A stretch of 64,000 nucleotides of DNA from Legionella sp. PATHC035 (GCF_026191115.1 NZ_JAPHOT010000001.1:2775001-2839000), one strand, 5' to 3'; shown: positions 36,969-45,981, counted from the stretch's first letter. Numbers and translations: made by a program. Notes: a model not told the origin generated them from the letters alone.

Positions 36969-38891
36969 TTAATTCCCTTCAATAGAAAGGCCTAATATCA
37001 TTTTTGCTATTTGTTCTAGTTCTAAATATTTATCTGCTGGTAATTGCATATAAAAATTATCTTGAGCCAGAAAAGCCAGCAATTTTTCGATATCCTTACA
37101 TGAGTTTTCAATAGGTAAATAAGCTTCTAAGGATCCTTTGCTTAATATATAACAATTTTCTGATTGTTTTAATTTAATAAAATCATTCATTATTTTTTGT
37201 TGATCTAAACTTAAGTTTTCATTTAATTGTTTATTTCTTGATTTAATATATTCCCATACTTCCTTTGCAGTTTCCCAATTATTAGAGATTAAAGCTTCAT
37301 CAATTACTTTTACAAAAGTTGTACTATCTAAATTTTTATTACCGCCTTTTATAACCTCCTTTATTTTTTTTGAATTTATAGTAAAGAGCTGTTTGATTTC
37401 ATTGGTACCAACTTCTATGAGGTAATCTTGGTCTGCAATAATATGATATTTTATCTTACAAGCTTCAAGAAGAGTGATGTAGTGTTGAAACAAATTTTTT
37501 CCACCAACACCAATGACCTCAATAATTGATTTTATAGAAGACCTTCCGAAATGATCTAATAAAGCTTCAAAAAAAACTCGATCTGAAATACCTTCTACAA
37601 GAATTACTTCATCGGCAAAAAATAGTCGTTCATTATTTTGACTATTTATAAGATGAAGAAGATGCTTTGGAGATGGTAATGATTTTGTTTCTAATCTAAT
37701 AATTTGACTTTTTTGCTCTTCACTAAATACTCGTGATACATACTGTATTGATTGTGGAGATATGAAAGTAGGCGAATGAGTAGCTAGTACAAATTGATTC
37801 CCAGTTGACTCAGCTAATCGGATAAATAATTGTAATAAGGTCTTTTGCCATTTAGGGTGTAGATGTAATTCAGGCTCATCCACGATAATGAGAGCATCTT
37901 TAACATTTAATGCGAAAATCGCAAAGAGATATGTTAATAACTCTCGCTCTCCAGATGAGGCAGTGCCTACTAAAAAAGATAAGCCTTGTTTTTTTAATCT
38001 TATATCATATTGGTTTTTGAGGGGGTTAATAGATTCTAATTCCCAATTATAACCAAGTTCTTCAAGTATTTTTGTAAGTTCTTTAAGATTGGTTTCTTGT
38101 CGAAAATTTTTTATTGCTTTACCATTATCTTGTTCTAGAAGTAAACGAAATTTTTGAGCTAAGCGACCTATTGCCAAATTAACTATTGGTGTATTGGATC
38201 GTGAAGTAGATGATTGGAAATTTCGCATTAATTCAAAATCATTGTAACCAGCTAACTCAATGGTAGATTGAAATCCAGACGCAGATCGATTAACAGGAAG
38301 ATAAATGAGAGGCGTGGGAAGAGGGGCAAGATGGAATTCCTCTCTTAATTTAGCTTCTATATCAAATATATTTAAATACTCTAGAAAGTACTTAGCACTC
38401 CCTTGTTCATATTCTAAATTTCCATTTTTGAGTTTATATATATAACGATCGCCTGAGCTTATCTCATTAAGCTTCCATAATTTTGCTTTTATTAAATCAA
38501 AATTAACGTATTTTTTGGAGGCTTTTTCAGTAAGGTTTTCGGCGTTTTCCTGGATTGATTTCATATTTTCGCAATCTTTTAGTGTGACTTCTATCTCAAG
38601 CTCAATGTATTGATCACGATCAGTGCCAAAATTATGCCTTTCTAAGGTCATATTATTTAGCATGTCATTATGTCGAAAAGTATAACGATTGGGTTGTTCT
38701 GCGGTAGGTTCAGAAACAGCATACATAGAAGCATAAAGATAGCGTCTCAGCATCACTATCATAATATCTAAGAGATTTGTTTTTCCACCACCATTTGGTC
38801 CTATGACTATTGATATAGGTCCATCTAATTTTAATTCAGTCCGATCTAGGAAGCTTCTAACATTCTCGATAGCTATTCTACGTATTAACAT
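36969..38891 (-). CDS. OLD-family ATPase with C-terminal TOPRIM nuclease domain
   Basis: The ATG at 38891, nine bases after AGGA, gives 640 residues. The N-terminal SMC-like ATPase has Walker A GPNGGGKTN (near 34), a signature-like GTASSGERELLTYLFA and Walker B ALIIVDEPELHLHP followed by THSP. The TOPRIM domain begins near 430 with VILVEGISDRVFFEALL and has its Asp motif in IIADQDYL near 490. OLD proteins are phage-exclusion nucleases. No UvrD-like gene follows, so it is not a Gabija pair; it looks like a stand-alone OLD. It converges with the DUF3800 gene. Confidence 0.87.
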   Translation of the reverse strand: MLIRRIAIENVRSFLDRTELKLDGPISIVIGPNGGGKTNLLDIMIVMLRRYLYASMYAVSEPTAEQPNRYTFRHNDMLNNMTLERHNFGTDRDQYIELEIEVTLKDCENMKSIQENAENLTEKASKKYVNFDLIKAKLWKLNEISSGDRYIYKLKNGNLEYEQGSAKYFLEYLNIFDIEAKLREEFHLAPLPTPLIYLPVNRSASGFQSTIELAGYNDFELMRNFQSSTSRSNTPIVNLAIGRLAQKFRLLLEQDNGKAIKNFRQETNLKELTKILEELGYNWELESINPLKNQYDIRLKKQGLSFLVGTASSGERELLTYLFAIFALNVKDALIIVDEPELHLHPKWQKTLLQLFIRLAESTGNQFVLATHSPTFISPQSIQYVSRVFSEEQKSQIIRLETKSLPSPKHLLHLINSQNNERLFFADEVILVEGISDRVFFEALLDHFGRSSIKSIIEVIGVGGKNLFQHYITLLEACKIKYHIIADQDYLIEVGTNEIKQLFTINSKKIKEVIKGGNKNLDSTTFVKVIDEALISNNWETAKEVWEYIKSRNKQLNENLSLDQQKIMNDFIKLKQSENCYILSKGSLEAYLPIENSCKDIEKLLAFLAQDNFYMQLPADKYLELEQIAKMILGLSIEGN

Positions 38892-38939
38892 CAATAATTC
38901 CTGATATATAGATAAATTTGATTAAATTTTATAGTGAAA

Positions 38940-39404
38940 TCAAGCACACAGATCAATATGAACTGGCTTCGGTTTTTTATTCTTTGTAGTGCGAAAAACT
39001 TTGGTTTTCTGAAAGTTTTTGTAAAAATCCGATTGTTGGTTTTTTGTTTTTGTTTGTGTTTGTTCAATAATATATAAACGTAATACTTGCTCGGTATTTT
39101 CATTCATGTTGGTGGCTTCATCTCCATATTTTTCCCATTTACTAACCGCTGTATGAGACTCATGGACTACAGTTTCACCAAACTCTCTCAGTGGCATGGA
39201 GAAATATGAGCGAATAAATTTAACTTGATTACCAGTGAGTCTGCTTTCTTGTGTCGCGAGTATTTTAATGACCTCATCGGCGATTGTATGCACGTCGATT
39301 TTAGGTAGCCATTCTCCATTGATACAGAGCATTTCGACATTTTCCAATTCGATGGGAAATCCTAATCCTTCATATAAGAACAATGGTTCGATTTTGGTTT
39401 TCAT
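38940..39404 (-). CDS. MqsA-like antitoxin with helix-turn-helix
   Basis: 154 residues; AAGGTGAAATACG precedes the ATG. The core is a helix-turn-helix of MqsA/HigA type (LTGNQVKFIRSYFSMPLREFGETVV, HTAVSKWEKYG), and the tail is Lys-rich. The zinc-binding CxxC domain of classical MqsA is missing. It is eleven bases after the DUF4258 gene, so toxin precedes antitoxin as in mqsRA and higBA, and it probably autoregulates that operon. Confidence 0.8.
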   Translation of the reverse strand: MKTKIEPLFLYEGLGFPIELENVEMLCINGEWLPKIDVHTIADEVIKILATQESRLTGNQVKFIRSYFSMPLREFGETVVHESHTAVSKWEKYGDEATNMNENTEQVLRLYIIEQTQTKTKNQQSDFYKNFQKTKVFRTTKNKKPKPVHIDLCA

Positions 39405-39415
39405 CGTATTTCACC

Positions 39416-39763
39416 TTAGCGAATGTTTATCACTGTAATAATAGGCATCAGATCCTCAGTAAAACTAATAATTATTCGGACTTTTTTGCCGTCTATATCT
39501 TTACCCTCAATACAATATTTCCAGTCTTGAGGTTGATCATTGAGGTCCTGTAGCTCATCATAAGAATCTTTCTTTTTATTCCTTTTTCTCTCGTAACCTG
39601 GTTTGCCTTCTAAGATGTTAAGAACATCCAGATCGGATATGTTTCTCTCCTGGCCTCTTTTTTTCGCATGAGTCGTAAAGAGATAATTTTTTTCTTTAAT
39701 TTTCCGCTCAATTAAGATAAAAAGTTCTTTATCAGCTTTCTTTAAAGGCTTTCCAGATTTCAC
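39416..39763 (-). CDS. DUF4258 toxin-like protein (RelE/MqsR-like fold)
   Basis: 115 residues from a GTG six bases after AAGGA. The motif FTTHAKKRGQERNISDLDVLNIL, then WKYCIEGKDIDGKKVRIIISF, is typical of DUF4258, predicted to be a RelE-superfamily mRNA interferase. The pairing with a helix-turn-helix antitoxin immediately downstream supports a type II toxin-antitoxin module that could stabilise the element. The conserved His and Arg of THAKKR are present. Confidence 0.8.
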   Translation of the reverse strand: MKSGKPLKKADKELFILIERKIKEKNYLFTTHAKKRGQERNISDLDVLNILEGKPGYERKRNKKKDSYDELQDLNDQPQDWKYCIEGKDIDGKKVRIIISFTEDLMPIITVINIR

Positions 39764-39798
39764 TTACAGTCCTTATTCTTATTATAATATTTGTAAAC

Positions 39799-41055
39799 TT
39801 AGTTTACAAGTTCGTTTGAAATTCCCACTGTTATAGAATAGATATCGTTTACATTTTCATGTATTAATTGAGTGGGAATAGTCTCTAGTAATGAATTTTC
39901 TATAAACTCTGACCATTGGTTTAGTGCTACTTGCCTTTGCGGTAACATTTCATTCTTATTATAAGTAGCCATAATTTTAGGCATTTTATGGCCTAAGCAT
40001 TTTTCAATTACGACTGGGTCTACATTTAATGTTTGCCCCAATTGAGTTGCAAAAGTTCTGCGTAGATCATGTGCTGTCCAATGAGGAATGCCTACTCGGG
40101 TTTGGATTCTGCTAACTGCTCTGGCAATAGCTTTATCGGTTAATGGTTCTTCATCATTGAGTCCTGGAATGACAAAAGAAGAATTCGTTTCAGCTTTTAA
40201 TAATTCAAATAAAGATTGAGTTAGTGGCGTTAAATGAATTTTCATGACCAGCGCATTTTTGGTATGGCTGGCTGGGATTTTCCAGAGTGATTGCTCGAAA
40301 TCAATTTCATCCCATTTTGCTAATCTTAATTCACTTGAGCGAACACCTGTAAGTAGGATAATTTTTAAAGCGGTGCGAATTTGCAACGAAATACGACTGT
40401 TATTGCCATCGAGAAAAAGCCATAAGGTTTTGATCTCTTCGAGTGTTAAAAACCGTTCGCGTGGCTTTTCAATACCACCAATATCACGGGATCGAATCGT
40501 TGCAGCAGGGTTGATTGTCATTTCACCTCGGCTCACTGCATAGTTAAATGCTTGCTTCAGCGTACTTAAAACTTTGTTTGCATGAATAGGGGAGCCACGG
40601 TTTACAATTTTATCTAATGCGTTGGTAATATCTCGAGGTTGGATTTTTTCCAGCTCCATGTCACCAAGCAAAGGAATAATATCAGCATCAATTTGTTGTT
40701 TGGCTTGTTTGGGTTGCTTGCGGTGTTTTTCAATGTAGTTGGTATACCAAGAAAGGATTAAGGCTTTTACTGTATTTTTATGTTTTAACTTTTCTTGCTT
40801 GCTGTGTTCGATAGGGTTAGTGCCTTTTTCCTTTAGCGATTGAGCGTGCAAGAGGTGCTCTCTTGCTTGTTTAATGCTAATCGCAGGGTATTTGCCTAAA
40901 CTAATCTTGCAACGTTTGCCATCAAAGGTAAATCGATAGAACCATGATTTGTTTCCGTTGGGCGTTACTCGAACCCCTAGACCCGTCGCTTCAATTTTTT
41001 CGACCCATTCTTTTTCTGCTTTAAGATTTTTAATGAAGGTGTCTGTGAATTTCAT
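39799..41055 (-). CDS. P4-type tyrosine recombinase (integrase)
   Basis: 418 residues with an N-terminal arm-binding DUF4102 domain (GLGVRVTPNGNKSWFYRF, ISLGKYPAISIKQAREH), a SAM-like core-binding domain and the catalytic domain. The catalytic set is complete: R239 (TGVRSSEL), K266, H329 and R332 (HDLRR), H356 (LGHK) and Y365. AAGGAACTTC precedes the ATG. It lies 171 bases inside attR and would recombine the 45-bp tRNA-Pro segment. It is intact, so the element may still excise. Confidence 0.95.
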   Translation of the reverse strand: MKFTDTFIKNLKAEKEWVEKIEATGLGVRVTPNGNKSWFYRFTFDGKRCKISLGKYPAISIKQAREHLLHAQSLKEKGTNPIEHSKQEKLKHKNTVKALILSWYTNYIEKHRKQPKQAKQQIDADIIPLLGDMELEKIQPRDITNALDKIVNRGSPIHANKVLSTLKQAFNYAVSRGEMTINPAATIRSRDIGGIEKPRERFLTLEEIKTLWLFLDGNNSRISLQIRTALKIILLTGVRSSELRLAKWDEIDFEQSLWKIPASHTKNALVMKIHLTPLTQSLFELLKAETNSSFVIPGLNDEEPLTDKAIARAVSRIQTRVGIPHWTAHDLRRTFATQLGQTLNVDPVVIEKCLGHKMPKIMATYNKNEMLPQRQVALNQWSEFIENSLLETIPTQLIHENVNDIYSITVGISNELVN

Positions 41056-41072
41056 GAAGTTCCTTAAACTTT

Positions 41073-41093
41073 TTTGGTACCAGTTTTGGTACC
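41073..41093. repeat. Paired GGTACC motif near attR
   Basis: Identical in sequence and orientation to 30451-30471, and placed between the integrase start and attR. It is a candidate arm-type or excisionase site, and may also overlap the integrase promoter. Confidence 0.72.
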
Positions 41094-41225
41094 ACTTTTT
41101 ATGTTCTTAAGTGAAATGAGATGATATCAATTAAAATCTATAATATGGAAATAACCTTGTATTTACAAGGACTAAATGAGTTTTTTGAAATGATTTTATA
41201 CGGGTTAAAATCGAAAAGGGAAAGA

Positions 41226-41270
41226 ATGGGGTGCTAGTGGTCGAAGGTTCAAATCCTTCCGTCCCGACCA
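41226..41270 (+). other. Right attachment site (attR), 45-bp copy of the tRNA-Pro 3' end
   Basis: Identical to 30360-30404. It lacks the 5' half of the tRNA, so it is not a functional gene. No other gene occupies the 334 bases between the integrase start and the DUF2971 gene. Confidence 0.92.
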
Positions 41271-41340
41271 TCGAATTCTCTTTAAAATAAGCAAGTTGCA
41301 TGTTCTTAGTCAAACCCTTTAAAAATCAAAAAATCTGCTA

Positions 41341-41360
41341 GGTGTACTTCTGGGTGTACT
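41341..41360. repeat. Paired GGTGTACT motif just outside attR
   Basis: Two GGTGTACT motifs at the same 12-base period as the GGTACC pairs, 70 bases beyond attR. They may be a diverged arm site of another element that used the same tRNA. Confidence 0.45.
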
Positions 41361-41389
41361 TTTATTTTTGAATTATCTAGAAAACAGCA

Positions 41390-42373
41390 TTATTGATAAG
41401 GAAGATCTGTTTCTATAATTTTGATATTTGTAGTATCAAAATTGTATTTTTTTAATAATTTTTCATAGTTAAGCGTTGTTTCCTTAGGAACCTTGGGGCC
41501 TAGATAAATTGTTTTCAAAAAAGTATCCTCCAATGTGGAAGATAAAATTGAATTTTTTTCTACAGTAACAGTGTCTTTCTTAATTGCTAGGCTATCGTCT
41601 AAGAAAGTAATAGTTTTATCCACAGATTTTCCCTTCAAATGGAATCTGTCTTTAGAGAAATAAAACCCATTTTGGTAATCATTCGGGTAACTTAGCCTTC
41701 CATCTTTAAGAAGCAGTCTTACTTCTGATTCATGTTGATAGCTCTCATGCTTTGTTACTAGACAAATCGAAAAACAATATACAAATAAATGACTATACAA
41801 ATGTCTTAAGACCTCTTTTTGTCTCGATTCAGAAAGTACCAAATATTTTGAACAGTTGGTGATAGTATTGATTCTATTGCAGAGCTTTTTAAAGTTAGCC
41901 TCAAAAGTTGCCTGTTTATAAATCGCAGCACCAATAGTTGGATTTTCAACTTTTTTTTCTGATACTAAAGTGAAATTGGGGTCTATTCCTAGAGCAACTC
42001 CATATCCATCGTCACCATATAGTCTCCATAAAGATAAATTATCATTTTGTTCTGAAAACGAACAAATGTAAAAATCAATTTCATGATTAAGTAAAATTGC
42101 TTTCAGATTTTTAAGATAATGATCTGCATCAGGCACTTTGGTTTCATATACAAGTTTTTCAAATATTTGGTACCCATGCTTAAGTTCTAAGGTATCATTC
42201 AAATTTTCATAATGTGTAAACAAAAATTTTCTGCTTGCAATTATTTGTTCAAATTTCTCAAGTGATGTGTAGTGATATAGTAGCTGCTGAGAAGATAGAT
42301 CGTAATTATGTTGAGCAAGAAATTTATTGGCTTTCTTTTGGAAGTTGTTTATCAATTCATCCATATAATCCAT
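41390..42373 (-). CDS. DUF2971-family protein
   Basis: 327 residues. The family signature is clear: LLYHYTSLEKFEQIIASRKF, THYENLNDTLELKHG and YICSFSEQNDNLSLWRLYGDDGYGVALGI, with a later HESEVRLLL. The biochemical function of DUF2971 is not established; it is common in genomic islands and near defence genes. It starts the accessory stretch to the right of attR and reads toward it. Only a weak ribosome site is seen. Confidence 0.82.
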   Translation of the reverse strand: MDYMDELINNFQKKANKFLAQHNYDLSSQQLLYHYTSLEKFEQIIASRKFLFTHYENLNDTLELKHGYQIFEKLVYETKVPDADHYLKNLKAILLNHEIDFYICSFSEQNDNLSLWRLYGDDGYGVALGIDPNFTLVSEKKVENPTIGAAIYKQATFEANFKKLCNRINTITNCSKYLVLSESRQKEVLRHLYSHLFVYCFSICLVTKHESYQHESEVRLLLKDGRLSYPNDYQNGFYFSKDRFHLKGKSVDKTITFLDDSLAIKKDTVTVEKNSILSSTLEDTFLKTIYLGPKVPKETTLNYEKLLKKYNFDTTNIKIIETDLPYQ

Positions 42374-43002
42374 TTTTTTTCTCTATATGTAAGTATTACT
42401 ATAACAATAGTGCCTAATTTTTGATTTTAGCAAGGTAATCCAGTTTCTTATATACGGACTTGGTCGTGCACTTAATCGCAACAGGGTTTAGTGTTAATCG
42501 AGCGATTCACTCAAAGAGGATATCCAGCTTGCGCTGCAAGGCTCAAAATGTTGGGGTAAATCAGGTTAATGATTATTTTGGTACAACGGTTTTTTTAGTG
42601 GTTTATCTCCTTATTGTTTAAATACAAAAACGCACGGCAATCCAACAGCATTTGCCGCTGATCCATGGTTAATAAAGAAGTGATTATTTACTTATCTACC
42701 CGATGGTAGCCTATCCTAGAACTACAGATCCCGACTAGACGTCCAGCCACAGGTTATGGGATGAGAGTGGCTTAGCATAAGACCCGAAGGTTTCGCCTGA
42801 ATTGCACAGGCTCATCAGTTATGCTTATGAAAAATTTAGCAAAGGTGAGATCTGGGGGCAATAGGTTTTGACGGAATATTTTGTTCAATCCGGTGGTGTG
42901 GGATTGAATCTTTTGAGTTAATACGTTGATTTTAAATTTAGATTTTTCATAAGTATTACTGCGTCACTGCCGATAATTCTACAGTGACTCAGTCGTTTAA
43001 AT
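42374..43002. other. Gene-free stretch with decayed coding remnants
   Basis: 629 bases with no intact gene. Short protein-like pieces broken by stops occur on the plus strand (DSLKEDIQLALQGSKCWGK near 42500; PELHRLISYAYEKFSKGE near 42800), suggesting one or more degraded genes. I cannot assign them to a family. Confidence 0.45.
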
Positions 43003-44415
43003 TTATTCATTTTGCGATTGAATTTTATCTACTTTAGGTTTAGGAGTATCTGGAAAGATAACTCGACCGTTAGTATTAAGTATCAAATCTCGACATTTGG
43101 CAGCAAAATCTGGATCAATATTATTAGATAGGTATAGAGTTACCTTAAATAGATCTGGAGTAAATACTAGAGCTGTTGAATTTGATAAAGCAGCTGTTAA
43201 GCACTTCACTGTGAAGGGCTCATTTCTCTCATGCAACGGTTTTAGTCTATAGCTATTGCCAAATAAAACCCCCTTGGCTGCATATTCAACTTCTTCTCTC
43301 ATTAAATCTTCATGAATATTCATACTTAATTGTCTTAACTTATCAATATTAACCGGCTGATTATCTTTTCCCTCAGCCTCACCTAATAAACGGCCTTCTT
43401 CTGATTCAAAAATTACATCAAATTCTGAATTATCATCTTTATATTGTTTGGTTGAGAATCCCAATACCTTAAGGCCTTCAATAATAGCGTGTTCTAACGG
43501 AATGCCTTTTTCGTATAGTAATCTTCTAATTTGGGTAGTACTTTGTAGTTCTTCTATTAATACTTCCTTTTGTCTTTGAATGCTACTAAGTTGTTCCTCA
43601 AGTAAATTTAATTTCTGATTAATGTTAATTTCCTTATCCAGTAAATACTCATTAGATCTTACCCAATCTGGTTCGGGCGTAGCATCACCATGCTCCTTCA
43701 TAAATTTGCTAAGTGATACAATATTACGTACGAATTCTGCAGCAAATTTCATTGCATTTTGAGACGATTTTCCGCTATCTGTATAAAATTCTGTTTTATC
43801 GAAGTTAAGTTTAGGTAAAAAAATTAAAGAACCTGAGGAGTGTGTCAATTTATAAAATCCACCTACGACTTTATTTCCTGTTTTAGTAAAGAGAATTGGG
43901 GTAACTTTATCAGAGTTTATTGTTACCATATAATCAGATTGACCACTAAAAGCATCCCAATATGAACTAATGATAGAGGCGTATTTGTTGTCAATTTTAA
44001 TTTCTTTACCTTTGGCTTTATTAGGTGATAGATCAATAGGCAAGCATTGATAATTGTCATATAAAGTAACATGCCTAGTTGTTTTTTGATTCCTTCCTGT
44101 ACCTGAATAAGATCTTTGCCCTGTATCTATATAAAAATCGCATAATTCCTCTAAATAAATTATGACTGTTTTACCATGGATTAATGCTTCGTTGATTTGT
44201 TTTCGCCAATGTTCTGAAATTTCTTTTGTTTTAAAGGAGTCTTGATCTGAAAGAGAGGGTTTTCCTTGATATTCACCTATGCTGTAAAAGTGGGTTTTAG
44301 GTTTAAATAGAATAATATCCCAGTCAAGGAGTGAAATTTCATCATGATATTCACCATATTCTACATTATCAGAGGCCAGTTTAAATCCGATACTTAGTAT
44401 CTTTTTTTTTGCCAT
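43003..44415 (-). CDS. Putative defence nuclease with C-terminal PD-(D/E)XK-like domain
   Basis: 470 residues of unrecognised family. The N-terminal half (1-230) is alpha/beta (LLDWDIILFKP, KTVIIYLEELCDFY). Residues about 255-290 form a coiled coil (INQKLNLLEEQLSSIQRQKEVL). The C-terminal region has GLKVLGFSTKQYKDDNSEFDVIF and GRLLGEAEGKDN, the spacing of a restriction-like D-(E)xEGK core near 330-350. This looks like an islet-borne nuclease; target and trigger are unknown. It is divergent from the HEPN gene over 157 bases. Confidence 0.65.
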   Translation of the reverse strand: MAKKKILSIGFKLASDNVEYGEYHDEISLLDWDIILFKPKTHFYSIGEYQGKPSLSDQDSFKTKEISEHWRKQINEALIHGKTVIIYLEELCDFYIDTGQRSYSGTGRNQKTTRHVTLYDNYQCLPIDLSPNKAKGKEIKIDNKYASIISSYWDAFSGQSDYMVTINSDKVTPILFTKTGNKVVGGFYKLTHSSGSLIFLPKLNFDKTEFYTDSGKSSQNAMKFAAEFVRNIVSLSKFMKEHGDATPEPDWVRSNEYLLDKEININQKLNLLEEQLSSIQRQKEVLIEELQSTTQIRRLLYEKGIPLEHAIIEGLKVLGFSTKQYKDDNSEFDVIFESEEGRLLGEAEGKDNQPVNIDKLRQLSMNIHEDLMREEVEYAAKGVLFGNSYRLKPLHERNEPFTVKCLTAALSNSTALVFTPDLFKVTLYLSNNIDPDFAAKCRDLILNTNGRVIFPDTPKPKVDKIQSQNE

Positions 44416-44572
44416 AGTTTTTCGCTTTGCATATGAAGTTAACTATATATTAACAATAGATTATTTCAATATCATTCAAAAATTAAAGTAGAACTCTATT
44501 TCTGGTACATAGTCAGAATGTCTTTGTCACAGCCTAATAGGTCTATAATCAAATTATAAAAAAAGGATTTAT

Positions 44573-45850
44573 ATGAAAAGAAAAGTTCAATGGAGTAACA
44601 AACCACCAGTAGAAATTCTTAAATCATTAGCCAAAAATGGGGTTGTGGGACGAGATGGTTCTGTATCATTTAAAGCAGGAAGCTTTAGATTTAATGATAT
44701 TGATTATCTGATTGATAGCATAAAATTTTGTTGTTCTATTGATGATCAAGATAAAATTACAGCAGTAAAGCAAACCATTAAGAATTGCTTTGATATTAGA
44801 GATATTTCTGAAAAAAAATTTATTGAGCTTTTAGCATTAAAAGTAGATAGTTTTTTGAACAAAAGAAAGGAACCTAAATATCTTGTAAATTCAATTTCAA
44901 TTTTAAAACCGAATTTTAATAAAATTGAAGTTAATGAATCAATCATACGATTTTATAAAAATCTCCCTAATCAATTTGTTTCTAGAGTAAATAAATTAAA
45001 AGAAGTTTTAAAGAAACCATTAGCTATTAGTAATTACTGTAATTGTGTTATAGAAACAGTGACTTTTTCAAATGAAATAGATCTACCATTAAAAAATTTA
45101 AATATTCTGAGAGCGTTATTTTGCTTATATAATAATTATGACTTCCAATTTGTAACAAAAGGACGTGTACCTATAAACCGAGTAAGAATTGGTGAGTTCC
45201 ACACTCTTCACAATAAAGAAGGTCAAGCTGAAAATAATGTTTATTATGAAATGGATTTTATCGAGGCATCAATAATTGAAATTTCACAATCAAAAAAATT
45301 CTTCCAAACAATTTTAAGATTAATAAATAGTTCCCCATACAAGGAAGTTATTTTTGATAGTCTAATTTTTTATGTTAAAGCATTTGACTCTTATGATCCC
45401 AATATATCTCTTATTTTAGCCTGGAATGCGATTGACAAATTAACAAACTCTGAGTCTGGCAATTATAACTCGGTAATAAATAGATTTAGAGGCCTTGTTG
45501 GTAAAACAAAACATTCGGAAATAATAGAAATATTAAAAAATGTTAGGAATAACTATGTACATCGAATAGCAGAACATAAAAATGCCAGGGATTATTGTTA
45601 TGAAATACAATCCTATTTCAAATTAATTTTAGAAATTCATCTAAAATATTTATGCCAATTAAATTTAGAGGATGCTTTTAAAGTTTTAGATTATTTATTT
45701 GAACATAAAAATGCAGAAGAATATTTATCCTTTTTCAATGCAGGTGATGTCTCAAACTCGCTTATAAATATATCCAAACAAATACAGGAAACCATGAAAA
45801 AAATTCAGAAAAATCCATCTCAAAATAGCCTTACAGTTGTTATAAAATGA
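44573..45850 (+). CDS. HEPN-domain (ApeA-like) protein
   Basis: 425 residues, very Lys/Asn/Ile-rich, with AAGGATTTAT before the ATG. The C-terminal domain has ISLILAWNAIDKLTN and, near 325-330, RNNYVH, the R-N-x3-H catalytic motif of HEPN ribonucleases. The N-terminal 250 residues match nothing I recognise. HEPN proteins often act as RNA-cleaving effectors in abortive defence; here it faces away from a predicted nuclease, so the two may be a unit or two separate cargo genes. Confidence 0.75.
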   Translation: MKRKVQWSNKPPVEILKSLAKNGVVGRDGSVSFKAGSFRFNDIDYLIDSIKFCCSIDDQDKITAVKQTIKNCFDIRDISEKKFIELLALKVDSFLNKRKEPKYLVNSISILKPNFNKIEVNESIIRFYKNLPNQFVSRVNKLKEVLKKPLAISNYCNCVIETVTFSNEIDLPLKNLNILRALFCLYNNYDFQFVTKGRVPINRVRIGEFHTLHNKEGQAENNVYYEMDFIEASIIEISQSKKFFQTILRLINSSPYKEVIFDSLIFYVKAFDSYDPNISLILAWNAIDKLTNSESGNYNSVINRFRGLVGKTKHSEIIEILKNVRNNYVHRIAEHKNARDYCYEIQSYFKLILEIHLKYLCQLNLEDAFKVLDYLFEHKNAEEYLSFFNAGDVSNSLINISKQIQETMKKIQKNPSQNSLTVVIK

Positions 45851-45981
45851 GTTGTCATTTTTTACGAAAAATTGTTAATAGTTAAACTAGGCATAATATG
45901 ACTCCCTCGACATTGCAAAAATGCATGGGCGGTTTTTCTTTTTTTATCAACTCTAGAGCAAGTGTTGCATTAAAATAAACT

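Larger units (their letters stand above)
30405..41270. mobile_element. Integrative element of about 10.9 kb in tRNA-Pro(GGG) with defence-like cargo
   Basis: It is bounded by the 45-bp att repeat and carries a P4-type integrase next to the right end. No conjugation, capsid or portal genes are visible, so it is an integrative element or satellite rather than a self-transmissible ICE or prophage. Regulatory genes are an AlpA-like protein and a phage-type repressor. Cargo: an unknown gene pair, a predicted nuclease, AbiEi-DUF3800, an OLD nuclease and a DUF4258/MqsA-like pair. The first 338 bases after attL (to 30742) hold the GGTACC repeats and no gene. Strongly AT-rich against the core. Confidence 0.88.

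Noticed and set aside
36969-38891. Gabija GajA
   Set aside because: The domain order fits OLD proteins generally, but no UvrD-like GajB is next to it on either side.
41226-41270. A second tRNA-Pro gene
   Set aside because: Only the 3' 45 bases are present; the acceptor 5' strand, D-arm and 5' half of the anticodon stem are missing, so it is attR.
30405-41270. Prophage
   Set aside because: An integrase and repressor are present, but no capsid, portal, terminase or tail gene is visible in 10.9 kb.
41131-41313. Minus-strand 60-codon open frame across attR
   Set aside because: Its translation runs through the antisense of the tRNA repeat, which often yields a spurious [10 protein letters not shown]-like peptide; no ribosome site or independent support.
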